This document shows, one piece after another, positions 44,625-52,900 of a DNA stretch of 64,000 bases (position 1 is the stretch's first letter; each line of letters opens with the position of its first letter). The stretch is from Streptomyces kurssanovii (GTDB lineage: Bacteria; Actinomycetota; Actinomycetes; Streptomycetales; Streptomycetaceae). Made by a program: the position numbers and the translations under genes. The stretch covers positions 62,001 through 126,000 of the forward strand of contig NZ_BMTN01000020.1 of NCBI RefSeq assembly GCF_014649695.1, written 5' to 3'. Below the pieces are notes generated by a model. That model did not search any database. It was given only the letters and a program-made list of their open reading frames with translations, and had not been told where the DNA came from.

Positions 44625-45137
44625 ATGAACGTTCCGGTTGCCTGCCAGTACAGAATCGAAGTGCCGGCTTCCCCAGAGCGCATTCCTCAGATCCGGCGCA
44701 TTCTCGCAGCGCATCTGAAGTACTGGGGCCTCGACGCCCATGTCATGCCGGTCTGCAGCGCCGTCGACGAACTCGTCGGCAATGTGGTCCAGCATGTCGA
44801 GGGCGACAAGACATGTGTGGTGGAGTTGCGTTGGGCCGGTCGCCATCTCAACACGTCCGTCTCCGACCGGGACAGCACCCTTCCGCGGTTGCGCACGTCG
44901 TCCCCCACCAAGGGCGGACTCGCCAGGGTGGCGATGCTCAGCGACAGCTGGGGAACCTGTGCCACCGAGCACGGCAAAGTGATCTGGTTCAGCCGGCGCG
45001 TCAAGGAGCCGCAGCGCGTCCTGTCCGGTCCGCAGGCGCCCCAGCCGCCGGTCCGGGAGTTCCGGCCGCTGCCGCTGGAGGCGGTGCCCGCCGAAACGTT
45101 CGAGGCACGCTCTCTCGCCGTGTCCGCGGGGCGGTGA
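44625..45137 (+). CDS. RsbW-like ATP-binding anti-sigma-type protein
   Basis: A 170-residue protein with a GHKL/HATPase fold. The N box is VDELVGNVVQHV and the G-box region is TKGGLARVAMLSDSWG. It belongs to the large Streptomyces group of RsbW/SpoIIAB-like proteins that bind ATP and act as anti-sigma factors or serine kinases of anti-anti-sigma factors. The C-terminal ~45 residues are a Pro-rich tail outside the fold. GAGGAG lies eight bases before the ATG. No sigma or antagonist gene is adjacent. The SpoIIE phosphatase at 8300 is the only partner type in the window. Confidence 0.85.
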   Translation: MNVPVACQYRIEVPASPERIPQIRRILAAHLKYWGLDAHVMPVCSAVDELVGNVVQHVEGDKTCVVELRWAGRHLNTSVSDRDSTLPRLRTSSPTKGGLARVAMLSDSWGTCATEHGKVIWFSRRVKEPQRVLSGPQAPQPPVREFRPLPLEAVPAETFEARSLAVSAGR

Positions 45138-45540
45138 CACGCGGATGCTCCGTACTGATCGGACGCCGTCGGACGCCGCCGGGTGTCCGGCTCGGCCGAG
45201 CAGCCGGAGACCGCCGGTGCCGTGCGAACGGTCCGTGTGCGTGCCGGACCTGTCCCGCGCGGTGCCTCACGGCCATGGGCCTTGCCCGTGAAGGCCGCCC
45301 TGCCCATGAAGGCAGGGGGCCCGGCGTCCCGGACGTCTTCCGACCGCGGGCCGTCCCCGGCCGTCTCTGACGGCGGGGCGCGCAGGCCGCGGGTCCGGAC
45401 TCCGCAGGGACTTCGAGGTCCTTGAAGCAGCAGGCCGTCCTCGAGCGGCCGATGGTGCCGGGCACGCGACCCGTTCTCCGGCACGGGAGCCGCTGTGCCG
45501 GCGGGCCGTCCTCGGACCCCGCGCCGGTGCACCGGGCAAG
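45138..45540. other. About 400 bases without a convincing gene
   Basis: Short open frames here have poor codon usage and no ribosome sites. The only structure is a weak hairpin CCCTGCC (45298-45304) / GGCAGGG (45311-45317), which may end the RsbW-like transcript. Confidence 0.5.
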
Positions 45541-45576
45541 GGCCCCCGCCCGGGTATCCGTACCCGGGCGGGGGCC
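45541..45576. terminator. Very strong perfect hairpin
   Basis: Perfect 16-base arms GGCCCCCGCCCGGGTA (45541-45556) and TACCCGGGCGGGGGCC (45561-45576) flank a 4-base loop, eight bases beyond the end of the small minus-strand gene. It is a likely terminator for that gene and can also act on the plus strand. Confidence 0.8.
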
Positions 45577-45584
45577 GTCGCCGT

Positions 45585-45818
45585 TCACGCGGCCCTCCTG
45601 CCCTCCCGTTCCGCGGGATGCAGCGTCGCGAGCAGCCGGAAGAAGTCCGCCTCGTTGCCCGCGAGGCCGACCGCGCGCAGGGCGTCGTCGGCCTCCGCCA
45701 TCGGGACCGTCAGCAGCGGGACCGCGAGCGGTGCCTGCTGCGGGTCGGCGAGCACGGCCCTGGTGGTCTGAAGCAGGCGCACGTACGCCTGCGCGGCGGC
45801 GATCTCGGAATCGTTCAT
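45585..45818 (-). CDS. Small hypothetical helical protein
   Basis: A 77-residue protein I do not recognise. It looks soluble and helical, with NDSEIAAAQAYVRLLQTTRA at the N-terminus and a DDALRAVGLAGNEADFFRLL helix pair. The ATG at 45818 is chosen because AAGGAGG lies upstream; the longer frame would need a TTG at 45854. The gene is flanked by strong hairpins on both sides, which supports an independent small transcript. Function unknown. Confidence 0.65.
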   Translation of the reverse strand: MNDSEIAAAQAYVRLLQTTRAVLADPQQAPLAVPLLTVPMAEADDALRAVGLAGNEADFFRLLATLHPAEREGRRAA

Positions 45819-45883
45819 CTCGCGGTTCCCCTCCTTGAGGTGTCGGACCGTCAAGCATCCACCGAGGCACTGACAACGACGGA

Positions 45884-45920
45884 GGCCGGCGGTCCGCCCA
45901 GGGGTGGCGGACCGCCGGCC
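45884..45920. terminator. Terminator of the protease gene
   Basis: Perfect 15-base arms GGCCGGCGGTCCGCC (45884-45898) and GGCGGACCGCCGGCC (45906-45920) flank a 7-base loop, 22 bases after the end of the minus-strand protease gene. Confidence 0.8.
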
Positions 45921-45941
45921 GAAGGCCGTGGGGGGAAGACC

Positions 45942-46859
45942 CTAGAAGACGCTCACGCCGTACGCGCTCAGCGCCTCGGTGACGGGCTGGAAGAACGTGG
46001 TGCCGCCAGAGGAGCAGTTGCCGCTGCCGCCGGAGGTCAGGCCGAGGGCCGTGCTGCCGGCGAACATGGCGCCGCCGCTGTCGCCGGGCTCGGCGCAGAC
46101 GGTGGTCTGGATCATGCCGTAGACGACGTCGCCGTTACCGTAGTTGACGGTCGCGTTGAGGCCGGTGACCCGGCCGCTGCGCAGACCGGTGGTGCTGCCG
46201 CTGCGCTGGACGGTCTGGCCGACGTAGGCGTTGCCGGCGCCGGTGATGTCGCGGTAGCTGCCGTTGTAGAGGTAGACCCGGCCGTCCGCCGCCGAGGCGT
46301 TGGAGTGGCGGATGATGCCGTAGTCGTTGTTCGGGAAGCTGGAACCGGCGCGCGTGCCGAGCACCGTGGTGTTGGCGGAGTTGGTGTACCAGGTGGAGCC
46401 GATGTTGGTGCAGTGACCGGCCGTCAGGGCGTAGTAGGTACTGCCGCTGCGGACGTTGAAGCCGAGGGAGCAGCGCCCGCCGCCCGCGTAGATGGCCTGG
46501 CCGCCCGCGATGAGCTTGCTGAAGGTGCCGGGGGTGCGCTTGATCTCGATGACGCCGGCGCGCTCGCCCGCCGCCTTCTTGATCTCGGCGATCTCGGCGG
46601 CGGAGACGGTGGAGTCCGCCGTGACGACGACCTTGCCGGTTTCCTTGTCGGTGTACCAGGCGGTGCCGGGCACGTCGGCGCCGAGTACCGCGTCGTCGGC
46701 CTGGGCGAGCTGGGCCGTGGTGGCCCGCGCGGAGTCGGCCGGGTCGGCCAGCGCGGACGGGGCCGCAAGCGCGGAGGCGGCCACGAGGGCGGCGGCGACG
46801 GCGGTCAGCCGTGCGGCTCTCGAGACGCCGGTGAGGGGGGCGAAGCGCTTGATCTTCAC
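45942..46859 (-). CDS. Streptogrisin-like secreted S1 serine protease
   Basis: A 305-residue prepro-protease. A signal peptide (about 1-38, ending SALA) and a short alpha-lytic-type propeptide precede the mature enzyme, which should begin at Ile117 (IAGGQAIY). The catalytic triad is His149 (TAGHC), Asp179 (NNDYG) and Ser261 (GDSGG). Cys130/Cys150 and Cys255/Cys282 fit the two disulfides of streptogrisins A and B. The C-terminus ([17 protein letters not shown]) is nearly identical in style to streptogrisin B, so chymotrypsin-like specificity is likely. After GDSGG an Ala replaces the usual Pro. The gene stands alone and is followed by a strong terminator. Confidence 0.93.
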   Translation of the reverse strand: MKIKRFAPLTGVSRAARLTAVAAALVAASALAAPSALADPADSARATTAQLAQADDAVLGADVPGTAWYTDKETGKVVVTADSTVSAAEIAEIKKAAGERAGVIEIKRTPGTFSKLIAGGQAIYAGGGRCSLGFNVRSGSTYYALTAGHCTNIGSTWYTNSANTTVLGTRAGSSFPNNDYGIIRHSNASAADGRVYLYNGSYRDITGAGNAYVGQTVQRSGSTTGLRSGRVTGLNATVNYGNGDVVYGMIQTTVCAEPGDSGGAMFAGSTALGLTSGGSGNCSSGGTTFFQPVTEALSAYGVSVF

Positions 46860-47141
46860 TACATCCTCCGGTGGGGGATTCCGGGGCCCGCTGGGTGGGC
46901 GGGCCCGTCCAACGCCGGCTGCCGGACCGTGACGGAACGTTGAACGTCATGGTCCTGACAACCGCCGCGGAAGGAATCCTCCGGCTCACGGCTGTGGCGC
47001 GGCAAGATCGCCTTTCGGCCGCTCTACGCGCGTCCGCCCGTCGCGCCCGCGACGGCGGCCCCGTCGGCGCCCGGCCGTGCCGCCCGCCCCGTCGTCGGGC
47101 GGCCCGGGCGGGCGGGACCGCGGTGCCGCGTCCGGCGGCAG

Positions 47142-47164
47142 AGCAAATGCTGCGAACATTTGCT
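47142..47164. promoter_or_regulatory. AT-rich perfect inverted repeat
   Basis: AGCAAATG (47142-47149), 7 bases, CATTTGCT (47157-47164). The arms are perfect and strikingly AT-rich against the background, as in a regulator binding site. It lies about 280 bases upstream of the protease start. Confidence 0.45.
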
Positions 47165-47326
47165 GACCGGCCGTCAGGAGTGGAGGCGTCCGTCCGGAGC
47201 GGCCGCGAGGTGCCGGGAGCGCTCCCGCGTGACAAGCGGAATGGTGCACGCCATTTTGGCTGCTCAGTGTCGCTGGGGCGTGATCGGCGGGTGACGTGCT
47301 CCCGGCGCCCGCGGCCCGGTCTTGCT

Positions 47327-47366
47327 CACTGCAACGTTTCAGTCCGGCCGTGGAAGCGTTGCAGTG
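47327..47366. promoter_or_regulatory. Long inverted repeat with 14-base arms
   Basis: CACTGCAACGTTTC (47327-47340) and GAAGCGTTGCAGTG (47353-47366) match over 14 bases with one mismatch, around a 12-base spacer. The outer 10 bases are perfect. The length and moderate GC suggest a two-site operator or structured RNA, not an ordinary GC terminator. Confidence 0.45.
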
Positions 47367-47431
47367 GCTCCCGCACATCGCGGCCGCCCGCGCGCCCCGC
47401 ATCCGGAGCGGTCGCGCAGCGCCCATCGGCA

Positions 47432-47469
47432 CGCGCCGGCCCGCCGTCCCGGGACGGCGGGCCGGCGCG
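47432..47469. repeat. 38-base perfect palindrome
   Basis: CGCGCCGGCCCGCCGTCCC (47432-47450) is followed at once by its exact reverse complement (47451-47469). As RNA it would fold to a very stable hairpin. It lies about 210 bases beyond the MFS stop codon and may end that transcript, though terminators usually lie closer. Confidence 0.55.
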
Positions 47470-47679
47470 GGAGCGGCGGAGGTGAGAGGCCGTCACTCCT
47501 TTATGCCTCAATCACTCCTGTTCGCCCAGCGCCCTTGGGTGTCCGGATCCGACCGTCGCTGTGGACCCCGGGTACGCGTGGCTGCTGGTGCGGTGGATTG
47601 CACGGCGGAGGCGCCCGCCGCGATCGCGCACCGGGCGGGACGGAGACGGCGGTCGCCCCTCGTGCTCTTCGCCCGGGTG

Positions 47680-49227
47680 CTACGAGGCCGGGCGGCGGGG
47701 CCGCTGTCCCGTCCCTACCGCCGGCCCGGGTGCGGGCCGGACGCCGGCGCCCGCCCGCCGGTCCGCGGCGTCACCGCCGGAGGCCAGCAGCACCGGCCGC
47801 TTCGTGCTGTCGCGCGACGGCAGGAACGCGGCCAGCACCAGGCCGGCCAGCACCGCCGCGGTGGCGATCAGGAACGCGATGCGGAAGCCCTGCATGCTGG
47901 GCACCTCCACCGTGCCGAAGCGCACCGAGGTGTGGGCGAGCACCATGCCGATGACCGCGCTGGACACCGACGTGCCGATCGAACGCATCAGCGTGTTCAG
48001 TCCGTTGGCCGCACCCGTCTCCGACGGGTCGACGGCACCCATGATGAGCGTGGGCAGCGAGGAGTAGGCCAGCCCGATGCCGGCGCCCACCACCACGGAG
48101 ACGACGACCGTCTGCCAGGCCGCGCTCATCATCCAGATTCCGGCCCCGTAACCGGCGGCGATGACCAGAAGGCCGAGCATCAGCGAGACCTTCGGGCCGC
48201 GCCGGGCCGAGATCCGCGCGTACAAAGGGGCCACGAACATCATGGTGACGCCCAGCGGGGCGACGCACAGGCCGGCCACGACCATCGACATCCCCAGACC
48301 GTGGCCCGTGGAACGAGGCAGCTGCAGCAACTGAGGGAGCACCAGCGTGATGGCGTAGAACGCGACCCCCACCATGATCGAGGCGAGGTTGGTGAGCAGC
48401 ACCTCACGCTTGGCCGTGGTCCGCAGGTCGACCAGCGGCGCGGGGCTGCGCAGCTCCCAGACGCCCCACAGACCGAGCACGAGCACGGCCCCGCCGAAGA
48501 GGCCGAGCGTCGTGGCGGACGACCACCCCCAGTCGCCGCCCTTGGTGACGGGCAGCAGGAGGAGGACCAGACCGGCGCTCAGCCCCACGGCCCCGAGCCG
48601 GTCGAAACGCCCCGGTGCGCGCAGCGGCGACTCCGGTACGACGAGCACGGTCAGCAGCATGGACACCGCGCCCAGGCCGGCCGCGGTGAAGAAGAGGGCG
48701 TGCCAGTCGGCGTGCTCGGCGATCAGCGCCGCCGCGGGGAGCGCGAGGCCGCCGCCGACCCCGATCGAGGAGCTCATCAGGCCCATCGCGGAACCGAGCC
48801 GCTGCGGGGGCAGTAGGTCGCGCATGATGCCGATGCCGAGCGGTATCGCGCCCATGCCGAACCCCTGGAGCGCCCGCCCGACGATCATGACCACCAGATC
48901 GTCGGTGACACCGCAGAGCAGTGAGCCGGCCACCATCACCGCCAGGCTCGCCAGCAGCATCCGGCGCTTGCCGTACAGATCGCCGAGGCGGCCCATGATC
49001 GGCGTCGCCACCGCGCCCGCCAGCAGCGTGGCCGTCAGTACCCAGGTCGCGTCGGCGGCCGAGGTGGTGAGCAGCGCCGGCAGGTCCTTGATCACCGGGA
49101 CCAGCAGGGTCTGCATCACCGCGACCGCGATGCCCGCGAACGCCAGGACCGGCACGATGCCCCTGGTTCTGTGCTCCAGGTCGTCCGCGGAAGCCACCGG
49201 GGGCTGGTCGGCTGTCGACTGCGGCAT
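47680..49227 (-). CDS. MFS drug-efflux-type transporter (DHA2-like)
   Basis: A 515-residue major facilitator protein with about 14 hydrophobic helices. Motif A is GRLGDLYGKRRM in the loop after helix 2, and the motif C region is PLGIGIMRDLLPPQRLGSAMG. This is the EmrB/QacA (DHA2) pattern of proton-coupled exporters of drugs or hydrophobic metabolites. The ATG at 49227 has GGAGG eight bases upstream; the frame further upstream is Arg-rich and not gene-like. No regulator gene is adjacent, so control must come from elsewhere. The substrate is not predictable. Confidence 0.88.
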   Translation of the reverse strand: MPQSTADQPPVASADDLEHRTRGIVPVLAFAGIAVAVMQTLLVPVIKDLPALLTTSAADATWVLTATLLAGAVATPIMGRLGDLYGKRRMLLASLAVMVAGSLLCGVTDDLVVMIVGRALQGFGMGAIPLGIGIMRDLLPPQRLGSAMGLMSSSIGVGGGLALPAAALIAEHADWHALFFTAAGLGAVSMLLTVLVVPESPLRAPGRFDRLGAVGLSAGLVLLLLPVTKGGDWGWSSATTLGLFGGAVLVLGLWGVWELRSPAPLVDLRTTAKREVLLTNLASIMVGVAFYAITLVLPQLLQLPRSTGHGLGMSMVVAGLCVAPLGVTMMFVAPLYARISARRGPKVSLMLGLLVIAAGYGAGIWMMSAAWQTVVVSVVVGAGIGLAYSSLPTLIMGAVDPSETGAANGLNTLMRSIGTSVSSAVIGMVLAHTSVRFGTVEVPSMQGFRIAFLIATAAVLAGLVLAAFLPSRDSTKRPVLLASGGDAADRRAGAGVRPAPGPAVGTGQRPRRPAS

Positions 49228-49690
49228 ACGTGCGGCCTCCGGGCGGCGGTCGTGGCGGAGCGCCGGGGGTCCGTCCCGGCGCTCCGTGCGATGACGGCGG
49301 CGGGACACGGCGCCCGCCGCGAAGTGCGTGCACAGTGAACCTTCTCACCGGTCCCGGTATTCCGGGCCCCAGGGCGTCGCGTCGATGTTCCGGCGGGCGG
49401 CACCGGGGTACCCGCCGCCCCGTGCGCCGGAAGAGGCATCCGGCCCAGGCCCGGTCGCACCCGCCGGGCCCGCGGGTCACGCTGGAGAAGGACCCGGCCG
49501 CGGCCGGACGCCACGACGGCGACGCGCTGGAGGAAGAACTACGGGCGTGCCGGCACGGACCCGCCGCCGGGCCGCCCCCGCCGCCGCGCGGACCTCGGGT
49601 GCGCCGCAAGGGCACGACGAGTGCCCGGCGGTGCGCCGGGAAGCAGGAGCAGCACGCACGGGGGACACGTCCCGACAGACAGGAACAACG
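49228..49690. other. About 460 bases between divergent genes, no gene
   Basis: The gap between the MFS gene and the aldehyde dehydrogenase operon holds only Arg/Pro-rich open frames that look like shadow sequence. Promoters for both directions must lie here, but I cannot point to clear elements. Confidence 0.5.
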
Positions 49691-50077
49691 GTGAACAGTG
49701 CACAGGAATCCGCGACATCCGTCGTGGTGACGCTCAGTGGCTGCTCGCGGGAGGACGCCGACGCGGTCTTCCGGGCCCTGAACAGGTCCTTCGAATCGGA
49801 CCGCGCGGCCGACGACACACCCCAGTACGTCTCGGAGGGCCACGCCACCGTGTGGACCGCGACCTTCGACGTGGCCGGCACGCGCGATCCCGCCGAGCCC
49901 GTCCGGCTCGCGGCACCCGTCACCGCCGAGCTGCAGGGCGGCTACTGGGCGGTGGACCAGATGCAGGTGGCGCTCGCCGCCGCCTTCGACCTGGTGGAGC
50001 AGGGCATGGCGGCCGGCGACCAGGAGAAGGACGTCCAGCTGCTCCTCAACAGCGGCGTCCACCAGGAAGAGATGTGA
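49691..50077 (+). CDS. Hypothetical protein at head of dehydrogenase operon
   Basis: A 128-residue protein I do not recognise. It has a mixed alpha/beta look, with strand SVVVTLSGCSREDADAVFRALN at the start and a central strand ATVWTATFDVAG. The C-terminal helix is VDQMQVALAAAFDLVEQGM. There is no signal peptide. GTG 49691 has AGGAAC seven bases upstream. The frame is open back to 49328, but that part is low quality. It is followed after 42 bases by an aldehyde dehydrogenase gene on the same strand. Confidence 0.65.
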   Translation: MNSAQESATSVVVTLSGCSREDADAVFRALNRSFESDRAADDTPQYVSEGHATVWTATFDVAGTRDPAEPVRLAAPVTAELQGGYWAVDQMQVALAAAFDLVEQGMAAGDQEKDVQLLLNSGVHQEEM

Positions 50078-50119
50078 CAGCGGCGTCCCGCCGTACGAGA
50101 GCTTGAGGAGGAGGCCTTC

Positions 50120-51523
50120 ATGCCCATCGCCACGGTCAACCCCGCGACCGGCGAGACACTCGAGACGTTCGACGCGCTGGGCCCCGAGGAGATCGAGCGC
50201 CGGCTCGACCTCGCCCGCGCCGCCTTCGGCCTGCACCGCACCCGCTCCTTCGGCGAGCGCGCCGCCCTGCTGAACCGGGCCGCGGACCTGCTGGACCAGG
50301 AACAGCACGACATCGCCCGGGTGATGACGACGGAGATGGGCAAGCCGATCGGCGCCGCCCGCGCGGAGGCGGCCAAGTGCGCCAAGGCCATGCGGTGGTA
50401 CGCGGCCCGCGCGGAGGAGCTGCTGGCGGACGAGCACCCGGCGGCCGGTGACGTGGAGGACTCCGGAGCCGTACGGGCCACGGTCCGGTACCGGCCGCTC
50501 GGCGTCGTCCTCGCGGTCATGCCGTGGAACTTCCCGCTCTGGCAGGTCGTCCGCTTCGCTGCCCCCGCCCTGATGGCGGGCAACGTCGGACTGCTCAAGC
50601 ACGCGTCCAACGTGCCCCGGACCGCGCTGTACCTGGAGGACCTCTTCACCCGCGCCGGATTCCCGGAAGGGTGCTTCCAGACGCTGCTCGTCGGTTCCGA
50701 CGCGATCGAGTCCGTCCTGCGGGACAGCCGCGTGGCGGCGGCGACGCTGACCGGCAGCGAGGGCGCCGGGCGGGCCGTCGCCTCCGTCGCCGGCGACGAG
50801 GTCAAGAAGACCGTGCTGGAACTCGGCGGCAGCGACGCGTACATCGTCATGCCCTCAGCCGACCTCGGGCGCGCCGTCGGCACCGCCGTGACGGCCCGCG
50901 TCCAGAACAACGGCCAGTCCTGCATCGCCGCCAAGCGCTTCATCGTGCACGCGGACGTGTACGACGAGTTCTGCGACCGGTTCACGGCCGCCATGAAGGA
51001 CCTCACCGTCGGCGACCCCATGGACGAGTCGACCGACGTCGGGCCGCTGGCGAGCGAGCGGGGCCGCGCCGATCTGGAGGAACTGGTCGAGGACGCGGTG
51101 AGCAATGGCGCCACGGCACGCTGCGGAGGCCGCCGTCCGGACCACCTCGACCGCGGCTGGTACTACGAGCCCACCGTCCTGACCGATGTTTCCGACCGGA
51201 TGCGCATCCACCGGGAGGAGGCGTTCGGACCGGTGGCGTCCGTCTACCGGGTGGCCGACGCGAAGCAGGCGCTGGCCGTCGCCAACGACAGCCCCTTCGG
51301 ACTCAGTTCCAACGCCTGGACCCGCGACGGGTGGGAGGTGGAGCTCTTCTCCCGGGACCTCGAGGCGGGCGGCGTGTTCTTCAACGGCATGACCGCCTCC
51401 CACCCGGCGCTGCCGTTCGGCGGCGTCAAACGGTCGGGCTACGGACGGGAGCTGTCCGGGCACGGCATCCGGGAGTTCTGCAACGTCACGACCCTGTGGC
51501 ACGGCGTGGAGACGGAGAAGTAG
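50120..51523 (+). CDS. NAD(P)-dependent aldehyde dehydrogenase (SSADH-like)
   Basis: A 467-residue aldehyde dehydrogenase of the succinate-semialdehyde dehydrogenase-like branch. The general base is Glu234 (VLELGGSDAY) and the catalytic Cys is Cys268 (NNGQSCIAAKR). The cofactor motif is MPWNFPLWQ. The C-terminal FGGVKRSGYGRELS is typical. Length and motifs are complete, with GAGGAGGAGG upstream of the ATG. It is followed after three bases by an F420-type oxidoreductase gene, so the two should work together. The aldehyde substrate is not identifiable. Confidence 0.9.
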   Translation: MPIATVNPATGETLETFDALGPEEIERRLDLARAAFGLHRTRSFGERAALLNRAADLLDQEQHDIARVMTTEMGKPIGAARAEAAKCAKAMRWYAARAEELLADEHPAAGDVEDSGAVRATVRYRPLGVVLAVMPWNFPLWQVVRFAAPALMAGNVGLLKHASNVPRTALYLEDLFTRAGFPEGCFQTLLVGSDAIESVLRDSRVAAATLTGSEGAGRAVASVAGDEVKKTVLELGGSDAYIVMPSADLGRAVGTAVTARVQNNGQSCIAAKRFIVHADVYDEFCDRFTAAMKDLTVGDPMDESTDVGPLASERGRADLEELVEDAVSNGATARCGGRRPDHLDRGWYYEPTVLTDVSDRMRIHREEAFGPVASVYRVADAKQALAVANDSPFGLSSNAWTRDGWEVELFSRDLEAGGVFFNGMTASHPALPFGGVKRSGYGRELSGHGIREFCNVTTLWHGVETEK

Positions 51524-51526
51524 ACC

Positions 51527-52492
51527 ATGGTGCAGTTCGGATACACGATGATGACCGAGCAGGCCGGACCGCGTGAGCTGGTCGGCCATGTGGTCGGCGC
51601 GGAGGAGGCCGGATTCGACTTCTCCGTCATCTCCGACCACTACTTTCCCTGGCTGGCCTCACAGGGCCACGCCCCCTACGCCTGGAGCGTCCTCGGCGCC
51701 GCGGCCCAGGCCACCTCCCGGATCCCGCTGATGACGTACGTGACCTGCCCGACCACCCGCTACCACCCGGCCGTCGTGGCGCAGAAGGCCGCGACGGTGC
51801 AACTGCTGTCCCAGGGGCGCTTCCGCCTCGGACTGGGCTCCGGCGAGAACCTCAACGAGCATGTCGTGGACGGCGACTGGCCCGCCGCGCACGTACGCCT
51901 GGAGATGCTGGAGGAAGCGGCAGGGATCATCCGCCGGCTTCTGGACGGCGAGCATGTCACTCACCACGGCGCCCATTTCGACGTCGTCGACGCCAAGTTG
52001 TGGGACGTACCCGCCGAGCGTGTGCCGATCGGTGTCGCCGTCTCCGGCGACACGTCCTGCGCCGTCGCCGGCCGCACGGCGGATCTGGTCATCGCCACCG
52101 AGCCGAAGAAGGAGCTCCTCGACGCCTTCGACCGCCACGGCGGCACGGGCAAGCCCCGCGTCGGCCAGCTTCCCGTCTGCTACGACACCGACCGGGCCGC
52201 CGCGGTGAAACGGGCGCACGACCAGTTCCGCTGGGCCGTCGGCGGCTGGCGGGTCAACGCGGAACTCCCGGGCCCGAAGTCCTTCGAGCAGGCCACCGAG
52301 CTCGTCACGGAGGACGACGTCGCACAGGCCGTGCCGTGCGGGGACGACGTCGGCACCTTCGTCGACGCGGTCCGCGCGTACGTCGACGCGGGCTTCACCG
52401 AGGTCGCCCTCGTCCAGGTCGGCGGCGACCAGCAGGAGCCGTTCCTCGATTGGGCGCGGAGCACGCTGCTGCCCGCGCTGCGCGAACTGTGA
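51527..52492 (+). CDS. LLM-class F420-dependent oxidoreductase (FGD-like)
   Basis: A 321-residue TIM-barrel enzyme of the luciferase-like superfamily. The start FGYTMMTEQAGPRELVGHVV and the segment FDFSVISDHYFPWLASQGHA are typical of the FGD-related group (TIGR03557 type) that uses coenzyme F420. F420-dependent G6P dehydrogenase itself or a related alcohol or sugar oxidoreductase are possible. It starts three bases after the aldehyde dehydrogenase. An F420-dependent alcohol oxidation feeding the dehydrogenase is an attractive but unproven pathway. Confidence 0.88.
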   Translation: MVQFGYTMMTEQAGPRELVGHVVGAEEAGFDFSVISDHYFPWLASQGHAPYAWSVLGAAAQATSRIPLMTYVTCPTTRYHPAVVAQKAATVQLLSQGRFRLGLGSGENLNEHVVDGDWPAAHVRLEMLEEAAGIIRRLLDGEHVTHHGAHFDVVDAKLWDVPAERVPIGVAVSGDTSCAVAGRTADLVIATEPKKELLDAFDRHGGTGKPRVGQLPVCYDTDRAAAVKRAHDQFRWAVGGWRVNAELPGPKSFEQATELVTEDDVAQAVPCGDDVGTFVDAVRAYVDAGFTEVALVQVGGDQQEPFLDWARSTLLPALREL

Positions 52493-52504
52493 GGGTGACG
52501 CCGT

Positions 52505-52816
52505 ATGAACGATTCCGTACACACCGGGTCCAAGGCCCCGTCCGACGAGGACGTGGCGATGCGCCTCGTCCCCGTCTGGCTGGCGGAGACCGCCCGTAAC
52601 GACGCCGAAGCCGCGCAGCGGGCCGGCCAGGAATGGGAGAGCCGCGCGCTGTCCGCCGAATCCGCGCGCGAACTGGCCGACTGGGTCACCGCCCGGGTCA
52701 CCGACACGGCCTTCAACACCGACAAGGGCCCCGCCCCGGAGGCCCCGGCGCGGGTCAGCGTCGCCGACAAGGCGGCCGTCCACCGGTGGCTGGCCGCCCA
52801 CGGCCACCACGTGTGA
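52505..52816 (+). CDS. Small hypothetical protein, last gene of operon
   Basis: A 103-residue acidic, helical, soluble protein of no recognised family (core EDVAMRLVPVWLAETARND, end KAAVHRWLAAHGHHV). It starts 12 bases after the F420-type enzyme gene, so it belongs to the same operon. A strong hairpin follows 33 bases after its stop. Function unknown. Confidence 0.7.
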   Translation: MNDSVHTGSKAPSDEDVAMRLVPVWLAETARNDAEAAQRAGQEWESRALSAESARELADWVTARVTDTAFNTDKGPAPEAPARVSVADKAAVHRWLAAHGHHV

Positions 52817-52848
52817 CCCGGGTGGTCACAGAATGACGAACGGCGGAC

Positions 52849-52873
52849 GTCCCCGTGCCGTGGGCACGGGGAC
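52849..52873. terminator. Terminator between convergent operons
   Basis: Arms GTCCCCGTGCC (52849-52859) and GGCACGGGGAC (52863-52873) are perfect around a 3-base loop, and the stem extends outward with one mismatch. It separates the dehydrogenase operon from the convergent phage-tail-like operon. Confidence 0.75.
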
Positions 52874-52900
52874 GCCCGCGAGCCGCGGCGCACACGCCGG

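Larger units (their letters stand above)
46860..47679. other. 820-base intergenic region rich in palindromes, no gene
   Basis: This stretch lies between the end of the MFS gene and the start of the protease gene, both on the minus strand. I find no frame with good codon usage and a ribosome site. It should hold the protease promoter. It contains three notable inverted repeats (listed separately) and a direct repeat TCACTCCT at 47493-47500 and 47512-47519, 19 bases apart. For a Streptomyces intergenic gap, that is a high density of symmetric elements. Confidence 0.6.

Noticed and set aside
45183-45425. An 80-codon open frame after the RsbW-like gene
   Set aside because: No ribosome site, low-complexity Arg/Pro/Ala residues, and no coupling to neighbours.
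45551-45556. GGGTAT as a further sigma-B -10 element
   Set aside because: It is part of the perfect 16-base terminator stem and has no matching -35.
47565-47572. GGGTAC near 47567 as a sigma-B promoter
   Set aside because: No GNNT at 14-16 bases upstream and no gene downstream on that strand.
49230-49694. Possible plus-strand small gene before the dehydrogenase operon
   Set aside because: Composition is Arg/Pro/Gly-biased, there is no ribosome site before any start, and it lies in a divergent promoter gap.
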